Below are positions 34,901-46,076 of a DNA stretch of 64,000 nt, piece after piece (positions within the stretch are counted from its first letter, which is position 1; each line of letters begins with the position of its first letter). Under the pieces are notes generated by a model. That model made no database searches, was not told the DNA's origin, and worked only from the letters and a program-made list of their open reading frames with translations. The stretch lies in NCBI GenBank assembly GCA_003313425.1, contig NHZP01000071.1, forward strand, positions 186,001 to 250,000, in the 5' to 3' direction. The DNA comes from Pseudopyrenochaeta lycopersici. Taxonomy: Eukaryota; Ascomycota; Dothideomycetes; Pleosporales; Pseudopyrenochaetaceae. The position numbers were made by a program, and so were the translations under genes.

Positions 34901-36800
34901 ATGTCGGCTGTTTTCAGGCCGCCAAAACAGATAATTATTCCCTCGTCATCCATGTCATATATGGCACAGCTGTATAAGGAACTAAAAAACATTCTAGCAA
35001 ACGCAGCGTTTAGAGTTTGCCAATGGATCTAACCAGGTTACGGGGTGCAGGATCGTTGATAGACCACTTCTGCTCTCGGCTATAATTGAAAAACTAGAGC
35101 GTCCCTTATAATCTGGTGTTTGTATCTCAGGTGTATGAAAATAGACCCTAAATATAAGCAGGGTAATAAAGAGTAATGTACGTCTTGCCGTGCGTGCTTG
35201 TATGAAGTGAGGCTCATGTATATATAAAGCGTTCTACTAGTTACTGATCAGCTCCAAACCACCAAAAATCAGGGAAACAGACCCTCGTCATCTCAATAAT
35301 AAGTTGTCATTTATGATTCCATGACACCAAGCATCGTCACATGGAATAATCTATTAGTTGATCAATCCTCTCCTATATGTATATTAGCCTCACTCTAGAA
35401 CATAACACAGTTCACGTAATCATCTTTTGTCACATTCTTCACTACTTACAGAGAAAAGCTTGATAGTAGTTATGTAGCAAAGGAAGTTGGTTTCGTGACA
35501 AACTAAGACTCTATGCAAACTAGATAGGGAAGATAGTAATGCAATAGTAAGTTTACTTGCGAAGGCGGCTACATATTTTAAGACCCCTATGCTATACAAC
35601 TATTATAATTATCTATTAAACATATAGTAGTGCATGGAAGACTAAATTGTCTAAAGCTGAAGTATCTGTAATTGTTCTCGTGAAGGGGGTTCTTGTTGCG
35701 CAAGGATTGTTGTTAGCTTAGCAGTATGGGACATTACCTCGCTTAGGGAGCAGAGCTTGCCCGAGTTAAGCACCTATGCGACATGTCTTAGTTGCTAAGA
35801 TCAGAGATTAGGAGTAGATATAGCAAGTACACCTAGAAAGAAGATAGTTAATGAGGATACGGTTGCTTGGTAGGATCGACGAATCGCTGTCGAGACGGCA
35901 TTAATATGGAAGAAGAGATTATATATTCCGAGTCCTGTGTAATTGACCTAGGGTAAAATAGTCCCTAAAGTTAGATACATCGAACTGATGTCTAATAGAT
36001 GGCTATTTATCGTGAAGCTATTGATCACCAACTAGTGCACGTTGCCTTTTCCCTCCCCATCATCAACCTTGTAAATATTATCGTTCTGCTTACTGCATCA
36101 ATCCAAAAATAAGTCGCTTGCTCCTCTTGCAAAATGCCTGGTGGTGTTGATCCCGATAATAGCTTGAATTTGTCCGGTTAGCCCGTCTCCATGAAGAACA
36201 ATTAATGCTGTTGTTAATGTTATTATTTTGTATAAATTTCACAGGATCCACGTCAGACCGCTATTTAAGGTAGCCATTAAATGGGTAAGTTCTCAGCCGC
36301 TGATCATAATCGTGATATGACAGATCTGCGGGTCCACGCTGGCTCTCGCGGATCGGGATCAACCTACCACAGCGGGACCATGAATCAAGTCAATTCACGG
36401 CATTCTCCATCCTACTAACCGATGCGTTAAAACTCGAGGCGGCTGTTTATTGAAGGTAAATGTATATTGCCTGATAACCTTGTTGGCGATCACATATAGA
36501 GAATAAACTGAGAACTGGACAGGCGTGGACTGTACTTCCCCCGTTTCGTCCCCCTAGGATTTACAGAGTCAACTCAACCTTTGCATATGATCTTGTACTA
36601 GGCCAAAAGTCTATTCGCATAACGCACGGGCCCCCGGACACCTGCAGCACGGCCATTGCCGCCATGACTTATTTGGTTGATCAGTGCTGTGTCTCGCTGT
36701 TGTCGTGGTCTTGCTGATCCATCACGGTGTGATCGGAAGATACCGAATATCGTCAACCCTTACCTGATTCGTTCGCACCAGGCATTGCTTCTCCTCGTCA
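34900..36800. other. Intergenic region upstream of the hydrophobin gene
   Basis: Normal base composition with no supportable gene, repeat or RNA. It includes the distal promoter of the hydrophobin gene. A tataaatt at about 36231 has no associated frame. Confidence 0.4.
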
Positions 36801-36802
36801 TG

Positions 36803-36810
36803 TATAAATA
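36803..36810 (+). promoter_or_regulatory. TATA box of the hydrophobin gene
   Basis: tataaata lies 144 bp before the ATG. The interval between is an A/C-rich leader (ctcaagcaaaatccacaaac) typical of highly expressed ascomycete genes. Confidence 0.65.
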
Positions 36811-36953
36811 TCACTTGCCCTGCTTTCTCAATATCAAACACCCCATCATCATTAAGAACAACAATAGCAACTTTCACACTCAAGCAAAATCCACAAACAA
36901 ACTTCCTACTTCCCCCGCTATCACCATATTCAGCCCATCGACAACCCTCTGAA

Positions 36954-37336
36954 ATGTTCGCCAAGGCCTTCATCCTCGCTCTTGCTGCTGTCTCTGTTGC
37001 TGTTCCCACCAATTGGGCGCGCCAGGATGGCGGCGACACCTGTGACAACGACAATACCGTCCATTGCTGCAACTCTGAGACCGTCAAGAAGTTGACTGGC
37101 CATGGACTTATTCCCAACAATGTCGATCTTCAGAATCTCCTCGGCCAGTGCAACGATGTCACCGCTGCCGTTCTTGGTGGCGCTGTTCCAATCAAGAACG
37201 TATGCTCCCAGCAGGCTGTTTGCTGTGGCGGGATTGAGCAGAATGTAATAGGTCACAAAGCCTCTTAAAGTTGTACTTACTAACGATAGCACTCTAGGGC
37301 CTCGTCAACTTGGGCTGCACTGCTCTCAAGCTGTAG
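36954..37336 (+). CDS. Class I hydrophobin, secreted
   Basis: Two exons, 36954-37244 and 37298-37336, separated by a 53-bp intron (GTAATA donor, cttactaac branch site, CTAG acceptor, phase 0), encode 109 residues. Without splicing the frame would run to TAA at 37266-37268 and lose the eighth cysteine; splicing supplies GLVNLGCTALKL, the conserved hydrophobin end. Residues 1-17 are a signal peptide. Eight cysteines are spaced C-X7-CC-X26-C-X17-C-X5-CC-X12-C, matching class I. Such proteins self-assemble at air-water interfaces and coat spores and aerial hyphae. A TATA box and an A/C-rich leader precede the gene. The codons are unmutated, so it is likely functional although it lies in a transposon-rich region. 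Confidence 0.93.
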
Positions 37337-37529
37337 CTACACATAAATTCAACGAGGTTAGTTTCGGGAAGTGGGCAACCGGACTATTTGGCGTCGGAAA
37401 GCAACGGACTCTAGCGTTTTTTGGCAATGGGAGGTGATGAATAAGTCTTTCGCTTGTAATGAGATGTTTCAATTGAGAATCTTTGATTATTGTCCTCCAT
37501 ATTGTTGTCATTGTGAGCGATTCGGTCCG

Positions 37530-38280
37530 CTTAAAGACTCATTCCTTCATCGACCGCGATAGCAAAACTGGTGATAGTATGCTCAACAACCCCGATTGGC
37601 TTTATTTCCAGAGGTCGACCGCATTTCTGGAGCCATTCGCGGGCTCAAAAGTTTACGCATAGGAGGCTAGAACTGGTTCATCACAAAGTCTGTGGGTTAT
37701 GGATGCGCTGCCAACCCATTACGAGCAGAAACAGGTATTTTATTCTCCTCTTCTTTATTACACTACCCAATCTGGTTGTTGTATAAGCTTTCTAAAAGCG
37801 ATAGGCATACCGATCCACTAAAGTGTCATTCGATCGAAATGGGCTGATTTGTACTGGAAAAATACTATACTATGACTACCCACTCGCCTCTTTACGCCTG
37901 GTACTGGGCTCGAAGCTGGAGGAATCGACGTTGGACGTATATTTGGAGCCGTGGACAACACTGAGCCTGGCATTTTGGCTTTTGACAGAATTCAGATCCA
38001 GGCTACCCGGCGAGTTTTCGAATATCGCAGATGCTTGTTCAGCGCCTTCTCGTTTGTGAAGCTCTGTCCACAAGAACATTGACTTTTCTTCGGGATAGGG
38101 CACTCCCTTGCTGCTAATACCGAGCGCAACCCCGCAATTGTTAGGACGCTAAGCTGGGCGATATAGTCTAGGTGGACTCCGAACCATCCATCTAGAGGTC
38201 ACAGTATCACTATCAGTAATTTCGTGTCCGGAGCGCTTGCCAATTACGAGGCCAAACATGGAACAGATACGAAGGTAACG
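37530..38280 (+). pseudogene. Decayed unknown gene downstream of the hydrophobin
   Basis: Coding-like plus-strand text appears in pieces in changing frames: LNNPDWLYFQRSTAFLEPF (near 37583-37640), QSLWVMDALPTHYEQK (near 37685-37735), GLEAGGIDVGRIFGAVDN (near 37907-37960) followed by EPGILAFDRIQIQA, and TPNHPSRGHSITISNFV (near 38176-38226) then GALANYEAKHGTDTK. The pieces look like one enzyme-like protein broken by stops and frameshifts, but I cannot name the family. Base composition is normal, so decay was not by RIP. Confidence 0.35.
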
Positions 38281-38323
38281 CTAATATCACTTTAATTACT
38301 TGATAATGATTTGTTGACCTCTC

Positions 38324-38380
38324 ACGTAACTGTATGTTGCTCTCGCGCGACTGTATTTCGCTCTCGCGGTGCTGTCTACT
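38324..38380. repeat. Direct-repeat segment resembling a pogo end
   Basis: acgtaactgtatgttgctctcgcg is followed by gactgtatttcgctctcgcg, two related 20-bp blocks. The ACGTAAC start and internal duplication resemble other pogo-like ends here, but no flanking TA or partner end is found. Confidence 0.35.
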
Positions 38381-38392
38381 GTTGTCAAGTTA

Positions 38393-40250
38393 ACGTGTCA
38401 TCTGCTTACCAAACTCGCCAGTCAGTAGGCAACACCAGTCAGTAGGCTACCTCATCAAAACAGGCAGATCTTAACGCACGAAAACGCGATAACCATGCTG
38501 TAAGTTTACTAGTAAATATAGTAGTATTACTCTCTATCTTTATTTATATAAAGTCTAATTATAACTTTAAGTTCTATATTTAGTATAGGTTAGTAGTACT
38601 TATTACTAAGGCTAAGAAGCCTCCTCCTCTACTCTTAAGTTTAAAGCTATTTTAGTAGATATAGCTAACGCGTAACCTACTTTAACTTATAAGGTACTTT
38701 AAGCTATAATATATTATTACTATTTATCTTTTTTATATTATAAACGCGTATTTAAAGTATAAAGTTTACTATTTTCTTCTACTAAGATTATAGCTAAGTT
38801 TATAGCTAGCTAATAGCCTTTAATAAGCTAAGTAAGGGCTTAGCTTAAGAGGCTCTATAATTAATATTAAAAGAGCTTATATATAAAGTAAGCTTATTAA
38901 TTAAGTTAATTAGTAGTATAAAGCGTTTCTATTATCTAAATAGCTTTAGCTATAGCTACTATCTATAAAGGAGATAGTATATAGATAACTATTAATATTA
39001 ATAAGATATATTTAAGATAAAATAAGACTAAGCTTATTACTTAAAAGCTTTTAAAGATATTTAAAACTAAGAAAACAGTTATCTGTATATATAGATATAT
39101 ACAAAGAAATTTATTTTTATTAATAAACTGCACCTATTAGCGTATAAGTATATCTATTATTTATTTATATACTATCTTAAAAAGTAAGAAGTAACTAATA
39201 TTAAGAGGCTATAGCTTATAAAATATATAAAGAGGTATATAGAGAGTAATAATATTTATTTTTATATAGTAAGTATTAAATATAAGTATTATATAGCTAC
39301 TATAGCTATCTAGTATAAGAAAGTAATAGCTACTAATTATATATAAGGCTATAAAGATATTAAAATACTCTAACTAAGTAAAGCTAACGTTATTAGTTAT
39401 CTATCTATTATTACTTATACTAATACTTTAGTTACTAAGTAGCTTAAGCTTAAGACTGTACTAAAATACTTAGTAGTCTTTACTTTTAAGAATAATAAAG
39501 AGAGGTAGTATAAAGCCTATAGCGCTTATATACTTAATTATTATTATTTAGTTATAGTTACTAAGCTATAGAATAGTGACTTATTTAATAGTATTAGAGC
39601 TAGTAATAACTTTTAATATTAAAGTAATACTTATTATAAACCTAGTCTTATTAAAGTTATATATATTCTTATCTAATACTTTATATATTAAAATTATATC
39701 TCTTATAAAGCTATACTAGCTATTTATCTTTATAAGATTCTTATATTTTATATACTATAAGTAAAATTTATAGTTTTACTTTATTTAAAGCTCTAACTAA
39801 GCCTTAATAAAATAAGAAACTTAAGTTTTACTAAAAAAAGGTAGAAGAGGCTACGAGCCTTATATAGTAAGAAGAGTATTTCTTATCTATTATATATTAA
39901 TAATATAAAGTAGAAAGCTTTATTATTTAAGCTTTAGTATCTATTAAATAAGGTTCTATTCTTTAGTAGGCGTTAGCTTATAGTTCTATATATTAGTAGT
40001 AGGTTAAGGCTAATAGCCTTTAAGGCGCTATTTTAGTATTATTTAAGGGATACTAAATAGGTACGCAGCCTTACGCACACTTTTAATTTATTATAAATTA
40101 ATTACCTAAGAAGTAAGAAGAGCTCAGCTCTCCTTTTAAGCTACTAGAGGCTGTCGTTACGTGGCCATTTAAGTTGTTGTGTGGGCAAGCGCGTTGGTGT
40201 TGATGAGGTGGCCCACTGACTGGAGTTGCCCACTGACTGGTAGAACACGT
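38393..40250 (-). mobile_element. Pogo/Fot1-like DNA transposon (1858 bp), heavily RIP-mutated
   Basis: Ends are ACGTGTCATCTGC at 38393 and, inverted from 40250, ACGTGTTCTACCAGTCAGTG, with TA outside each (38391-38392, 40251-40252). Both ends carry the block CCAGTCAGTRGGC twice followed by ACCTCATCAA. The left end has about 15 extra bases before the block. The interior is very AT-rich; on the minus strand it reads as a pogo-type transposase. The size matches the other complete copy at 46034-47879. Confidence 0.8.
38700..40130 (-). pseudogene. Pogo-like transposase relic
   Basis: Minus-strand text around 39640-39270 reads YNFNKTRFIISI, KVITSS, YISAISFILPLFIILKSK, SNNRQITNNVSF and LLSLDSYKYY-type text, then IITLYIPLYIL. 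This corresponds to the DDE core of pogo/Fot1 transposases (YNFDETGF...LPPFIIFKGK...SDNGWTNN...LLLDGHxSH...ITLxxPPHSSHxLQPLD). The first catalytic Asp is Asn and Gly/His are replaced, all explicable by G-to-A and C-to-T. Confidence 0.65.
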
Positions 40251-40466
40251 TATCTTACTGGCTGGATACCTTCGTCAGCAACCAACACAATTCTCACTCT
40301 GTTCCCTTACACCTTGAGAAATAAATAGGTTATATCCTAACCGGGCCATAAGTGACGGGCTATGCCCTGGTATGAAAATCCGCGATACTATTACTATTGA
40401 TCCTATACTTGTTAGGTCGGGTATCCTATGCCCTTAGCCTGTAAATTGATTCTTGTGACAGCCGAT

Positions 40467-41996
40467 TTACCGCCCTGAGATAGAACAAACAGGTGAGCAA
40501 CCTTCAATAACACCATCATTTATGCTCGTCGCCGAAGCTGCCTGGACATTCTCAATCTTACCAAATCGAGACATCTCTAAATCTTCCAGTATCAATTCTT
40601 GACTTCCATTCTCGTCAACTCTTTGAATGCTCTCCCGAATGCCGGACTTGTGGTCGGGCTCATCGTGAATGCGGAGATGACGCAAGTACCCTTCGCTATT
40701 CGTGGTGTAATTATATTGATTTCGAGAGACGCTTTGTTTCGTTGCACTCAAGCTTCCGAGGATGCCGGGAATCAATCGCTGAATTAATGTCTTAAATGCG
40801 GCTGTGCAGGAAATTAGGATAGCGAGATGAATCTCCACGGTTGACCAGTTCAGTGAGTCGACCTAAAATATTAGTTTAGGAGCATACACAAAGAGGAACT
40901 TTCTGAAGTGTAGCATACAGTAGACCCTGGTCACGTGTTAATGAGACGTTCGAATAAAATAACAAAGAAGTTTGCTTACATGTATTATCGCTGCGATCTA
41001 TAGGCTATGTTAGGCGCCAAATGTGAGAGGGTAAATAAAGAGAGAAACATACAAGCCGGAGTGTGTAACATTAAAAGCAAAGTGTGCAAACGGAGAATAC
41101 TCGCAATAACAACCCTAGGAGTAGTTAGCTCTACTGAAATATATCATCGGCGTCTTCTAGATACTCACACAAGCCCAAGAGCAAATACACCCACTAGGCC
41201 TAGCCGCTGTCTTTTTGGTACTATTGGACGTTACCATAGAGTTCATCGTAAAAGATGGATTTTCTTACACTTTAAGCCCCAGAGAAGGGGAATCGGAAGA
41301 ACGAATATAACAATATCAAAGACAATATTTAAAGCGGGATTAGCTATCCAGAAAGCCTTGATATCAATACAATAGCCTGGTATAGCCTGATTCCAGAGTT
41401 TCTCAAAAGGTAAGCATAATGTCATGCATGCAACCGCAGTTGCTATTCCAAAGGAAGACACAAATACTATTGAGATGTATAACACAACACGATATGTTTT
41501 TGTAACGGCTAGCCGAAGGTAAAAAGCGAGGTAAGACAGCCTGGTAGACATCATGCAGAGGCTATTAAAAAGCTGCATATTAGTTAGCGACGCTCCTTGA
41601 AACATAGATGCTTAGAAATGATTTACCCCCGATAACAGTATGACTTTGGTGTATACTGGTACGTTTGCAGGTTCAAGATATTGAACATGGAGTCCCTGGC
41701 CATATCTTGTCGCTAGAATGAGGTTAGTAAGGAACTTGTAAGAGATATCGAGGTTAAATAACTAATAATAAAGGAGGACCCATGTGCTAGGGCCAGAAAG
41801 AGTGCAATTGTGATAAGGACTACAATGTCAGTGTTATCAATAGTATATTTTGTTTCTATAATGGTTACACACTATCGTCCGCTCCAATGAGCTTGCTAAG
41901 AAAAGTCCGAGTAAGAAGCCTTGTAGTGACAGCGATGACAGAAACTGTCATGAAAGCAATGTTCAGCCCAATAATCTGGCCCCTTCTGTCATCCAT
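40467..41996 (-). CDS. PTH11-type seven-transmembrane receptor-like protein
   Basis: I propose eight exons (minus strand): 41996-41873, 41819-41780, 41705-41627, 41572-41269, 41220-41169, 41114-41053, 40990-40980 and 40862-40467, giving 355 residues. Introns are 48-117 bp, nearly all with CTAAC-like branch sites, and phases agree throughout. Seven membrane helices follow: 8-28, 42-55, 82-104, 109-132, about 155-181, about 188-212 and 225-250. Family marks are GADD after helix 1, GYGQGLHVQYLEP before helix 3, an extracellular C-x3-C...C set (MTLCLPFEKLW), LLWGLKLPKRQRLGL after helix 5 and DSLNWSTVEIHLAI in helix 7. This is the fungal rhodopsin-like/PTH11 family, surface sensors often linked to host or substrate recognition. 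The 11-nt exon 7 is the least certain part. No RIP stops are present. Confidence 0.8.
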
Positions 41997-41999
41997 AGC

Positions 42000-43745
42000 T
42001 GTGGATCGATCTGCAAAAGTAACAGAGTACAATAAAGGGATATGGGGGCAATGTTCTAGTAGTTGTGCTTGAGGTTATATGCCTTTCTCTTCTATGCCGC
42101 AGGATGCGCGATTTATGGAACCCAAAAAGTCCTGCTGGTTGATCCCTATAGACTTCATGTCTGCGAATCAAGTCAAGGTAAAGCGTCTGGTGCCTCCAAC
42201 ACACCGTTACAGAACGCCACAGCTTGGATTCTCGGATTATCCCGCCGAATATGTGTCAGCATGGGATCCCGACCAAATACAAAAAAGGGGAAATCTAATG
42301 AGCGATTCATGTGCAAGTAAGCATTTCGCATAGCACAAGAGCATAGTGCTATAGAGTATTAGTAAATGCTCGCAAGCAAGCTATGCCTGCTGCTTAACTT
42401 ACCTCTTTTGAAGGCATTTATACAGCAATTAAGCGCAGAGTCAATAATAAAAGTGCTGGAGCAAGTTTGCTGGAACTAACTGAAACCCACGCGACCTACC
42501 TCAGAAATCTGGGGTTAATAATTAAGGATCAAGGGTCCTGTGCGCCCACATTATCATCAGCAGAGAACAGTGCTTGCATTGTCAGCGAATCAACATTTCT
42601 TCTTCAGCGCCACTGTACACCCCCTCCCCCATGAGCGGGTTGCTAGCGCCATCTATGCGTACTCCATATTAACATTCAGTTCCCATATACACTTCTGTCC
42701 GTGTGGTGGCTTGCACTAGCTTTCCGTTCATGAGAGTAGTGTGTGTTCCCAAATACTGTACCCTGCGCTAGCGCCCGCATAATGCCCATTCGTGTTGGGA
42801 TTGCAACTGTCCAATTATTATACAGAGCAAATGCTTTAGTTATCAATCGCAGTTTACTTAGGCAGCAGATCTAGTATATTTTACGTGATTCTTTGTGTTC
42901 CTAATACCACTTTGTTAAGGAGGTATACATTTAAGATGTAAGAAGGTTGTTGATTAGTATTTAAGGGCCACCCACTAACAATAGTCTCGTTATGTATATC
43001 ATTTCACTCTCTAATATGGTGTGAAATCTTCAGAGTCATTGCTGCTCTAACCTTAGAAAGAAGCAGATTCCGAATATTTGGGTTAACACGAGGCCTCGGG
43101 CTTAGCAACCGATTCTCTTGTGATGGACCTCTAGAAATGTGGCTTAACAGTGGCTCAGCCTCTCGCTTCAAAATCTTTCACATGTTTGGCGTAATACGAT
43201 AGTCCCATCGAAGCGGCCCCTCAGAAATTAGCGCGCCTCCTTGCTCCACCTCCCTGAGGTCTTGTTCCACAACAAGGAGATTTTTCTGAGGTCTCAACCT
43301 TCGCCTCCGCCCGAATGGAAACAAATCGGGATATGTACCGATCCTTTTACCCAATCGCGTTGCATGCAGAAAGCTAAAATAAAGTTTAGGGGCCAAATTG
43401 CTCTCGCTGTGGCGTCTTCATAGCCTCTTGGCAGTATTCTTATTGGTCTGCTTCGTGCTCCCGAAAGCCGTTTAACTTCGAAAGACGCTTAGCAATCGAC
43501 GCGCTGAATCGTCTTCCGGCGCGATTGCAGGCCAAACTCAATAAAATTCCCCAAGTCTAGTGATTTTTTTGCCATATCTATGAACTTGATGCGCGAGGTG
43601 TTATGGAACAGCCTCCTGCCATCGTGATGGCTGGAGGAAGGCATGAGATGACACAGACCTTCTATATACCCTGATTGCTCAGATAGCTAGCGAGATACCT
43701 AATACATGATTTACATATACTGATGATTGCTCACATGTGCTCCGT
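42000..43745. other. Intergenic region, promoter side of the receptor gene
   Basis: Normal composition. Open frames at 42079-42333 (plus) and 43178-43396 (minus) have no recognisable domain or supporting exon structure. Nothing further can be supported. Confidence 0.4.
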
Positions 43746-44418
43746 AACACGAGGGTTTCCACCGCAGCTCGCTTCTATTAAAGATATAGCTAATTCTTTG
43801 CTTGCCTGAGCGCTACCGCGACGCAGTCGGCTTGAACTGGCCTGGCACCTTCTTTAAGCGCCAGTCAGAGCTCAAAGTCAAGTTCAATCAAAAGTACGAC
43901 TATAGCAGAGCCAAGTGCAAGAACCCTGAGGTTATTCGAGGCTGGTATCGGCTCGGATCAAACATAAGGGCCAAGTACGGTATCCGGGACGAAAAAAACC
44001 TACGACTTTGACAAGTCGAGCTTCATAGTGGGTGTGGTATCGACGGGGCCATTTATCACTGTCTCTGACTGATGGGTACGGCTAACTACTATAGGCAACC
44101 GAGAGTGGACCGCGGGGATCCAAGGTATCAACGTAACAGGTAGGGCAATTCTATTGTTCCTCATCTTTGCTGACTGGTACTACCTTACAGCCTAGTACAA
44201 GGGGAATAATATACATAGCGATTAGGTTATAACTGTCTCTAAGAACAGCTAGACAACCAACATGCTCAGCATTTAGTGGTTGAAGCACTTTGATGAGCCC
44301 CAATTTGCTGAAATCCCAACACCTCTGCGAGGAGACGAATATTATTACTCTCTGCATGTTCCTGTACGCCTCGCAACTGCTGCATTCGCTAGATGTGGGT
44401 TGTTTCTCGTGGTTGAAG
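43745..44418 (+). pseudogene. Pogo/Fot1-like transposase relic not affected by RIP
   Basis: Plus-strand pieces in shifting frames follow the transposase order: RGFPPQLASIKDIANSLLA (43752-43808), then VGLNWPGTFFKRQSELKVKF and YDYSRAKCKNPEVIRGWYRL (43829-43955), KYGIRDE (43976-43996), TYDFDKSSFIVGVVSTGPFI after a frameshift near 44000, GNREWTAGIQGINVTG (44095-44142), WLKHFDE (44277-44297) and CEETNIITLCM leading to LHSLDVGCFSWLK ending at 44418. These match CENPB-HTH and DDE regions of Fot1-type transposases. Decay is by frameshifts and scattered stops, with normal base composition. No terminal repeats were found. Confidence 0.8.
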
Positions 44419-44788
44419 ATGATGGATTGTGATATGAGCGAAACACTTGCAGAACCTTCTTCTGAAGAGTAGGTTACTATGCTACCTTCGTAGAGCGTGT
44501 CTAACGACGATTTCGCCTTGTCCGATCAGATTTATTTACCTTTATATGGGCGAGGTAGAGAAGCACTTCATGGTGCCCTCGAGAGCGGTAGCTATTACAT
44601 CTGAATACTTCAACCCATGGGTCAATGGGAATACAGTGGAAGCCAAAACACGATATGCCAAGTTCCAGGATGTAAGAACTGACGGCCTTGTACGATTTCT
44701 AGAGTACGCATACCGCCGTGACTACGCTATTCCTCTCTACATTAAAGACAAAGGCGAGCTGCGGAAGAAATACCAATTCCTGTCCTAA
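44419..44788 (+). CDS. Small BTB/POZ domain protein, probably truncated
   Basis: Two exons, 44419-44468 and 44530-44788, joined over a 61-bp intron (GTAGGT donor, TCTAACGAC branch, TCAG acceptor), give about 102 residues; in-frame ATGs at 44419, 44422 and 44434 are all possible starts. After MSETLAEPSSEE the domain reads FIYLYMGEVEKHFMVPSRAV, SEYFNPWVNG, then FQDVRTDGLVRFLEYAYRRDY, the usual fungal BTB pattern (exposed strand, H-x-x-L/V, F, LEYAYTGDY). BTB domains mediate protein-protein contacts, often as ubiquitin-ligase adaptors. Fungal BTB proteins of this type usually extend another 100-200 residues; here a stop follows the domain. The start codon directly abuts the pogo relic ending at 44418, so the 5' end may be remodelled. 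Confidence 0.65.
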
Positions 44789-45965
44789 AGGTCTCTGGCA
44801 TTCCCACTTGAAATGCCCGTGTTTAGGTGGCACTGAAGGTAAACCACATTAGGAAACATCACGTAGGAATACTACAAATATAAGACATAGACAAAAAATC
44901 ATAGCTTTACTCTCTTACTAAAGATTCGGGGCTTATAAACAACTCTAAAAACTTTGTTTATATTGTTTTGCTAGCGTGTCCTCATTACCTGCTATGCTAG
45001 TTGAGATATCGAACGTCAAAGTTGAGATGAAAAACTGTATCGCTAACCCTATCTCTAAGCCAGATATGGATGTGCGCCAGGTGGCGGAACATGTTACGGG
45101 GTGCGCCTCAGTAGTGCGTCTGGATGCCCATCCCAAGCATGCTCATTTTTACAAGTGCTTGAAATTTCTTCAGGTAACTTGCCAATCTAGGTATTCATAA
45201 CAATGGGGGAAAAACTCATTACTCTTTGCAGAATCCGTGGTTAACTTTCAAGTTCTTACCAAACTTCTATAACAGGAAGTAAAGCTGTGCGGCAAACTAC
45301 ACCCACGTGTGCATATATTAGAGGACATATTTCTCGCGAATTTAAAGTACGAATTACTTATCCTCCCCTATAGCCTCCTAAATCTTGGCGTTTTAATACT
45401 AATATTGAAAGCGGCTAAATTCAGGCTAGAGGCAGTAGGATTCCTCCTAGCGCGTAGAGGCTGTTTAAATAAGAGACTCGCAACTATATTGTAAGTGCTA
45501 GCAAACATTAAGGCTAGAGTTATTCTAGCCTATTCTTTTGCGGCGATATAATTTTATCATGGTTAGGTTTAGGGGAACCTAGGCATATAATAAGGGTAAG
45601 CGAGTTAATCAACGATAAGGGAGAATATAAGATACATTAGAGTTAATTAACGTACGTGGGATGGAAGCACTTATCTGTAAATAGAGAGCTAACTGTGGCT
45701 AAACTTTATCTAATACATCTAACCTCACTAATCAGATTATGATACGGGTGAGATTCTGCGAGTGGATCTAGGAAGGAATATGCTCATTACACATCCAGGT
45801 CGGGATGTTATTGTAGGGAAGCAACTGCGCCAGAAACTAAGTAAAGTATTCTTGTGCTAGGGAGCCACAATGCAATGAGATTAACCGCAGCAGTAGAGTG
45901 AACTAGCAGGTTTCTTAACCAGAAATTTGTAACATGATATACTGTAGCATTAATAATAATGTTAA
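44789..45965. other. Intergenic region after the BTB gene
   Basis: Normal composition. Open frames at 44976-45200 and 45309-45494 have no recognisable domain; they could be decayed 3' parts of the BTB gene, but I cannot show it. Confidence 0.35.
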
Positions 45966-45993
45966 GTTATTATTATTATTATTATTATTATTT
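45966..45993. repeat. (TTA)n microsatellite
   Basis: About nine uninterrupted TTA/ATT units, 40 bp before a pogo-like transposon. Confidence 0.9.
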
Positions 45994-46033
45994 TCTACTA
46001 TCTAAAAAACTTTAGAGTTATACTGTATTAGTA

Positions 46034-46076
46034 ACGTGAGCGGCAAGCGAAACGCCTAGGTAAGCGAAACGCCTAC
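46034..46076 (+). repeat. Left 43-bp terminal inverted repeat
   Basis: Inverted match to 47837-47879 at 42 of 43 positions. It includes two 15-bp sub-repeats (CAAGCGAAACGCC and TAAGCGAAACGCC). Confidence 0.93.

Noticed and set aside
35660..35840. Possible 5S rRNA-like sequence
   Set aside because: A few shared words only; the fungal 5S core does not align.
36722..37292. Overlapping minus-strand frames of 132 and 120 residues across the hydrophobin
   Set aside because: Antisense to a well-supported gene; their composition mirrors its codons.
41007..41375. 122-residue plus-strand frame
   Set aside because: Antisense to receptor exons and introns; no recognisable domain.
42063..42333. Two overlapping plus-strand frames of 84-85 residues upstream of the receptor
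   Set aside because: No domain, no intron support, and two frames open at once; treated as chance.
43178..43396. 72-residue minus-strand frame rich in Arg/Leu
   Set aside because: No family recognised, no promoter or splice context; likely chance.
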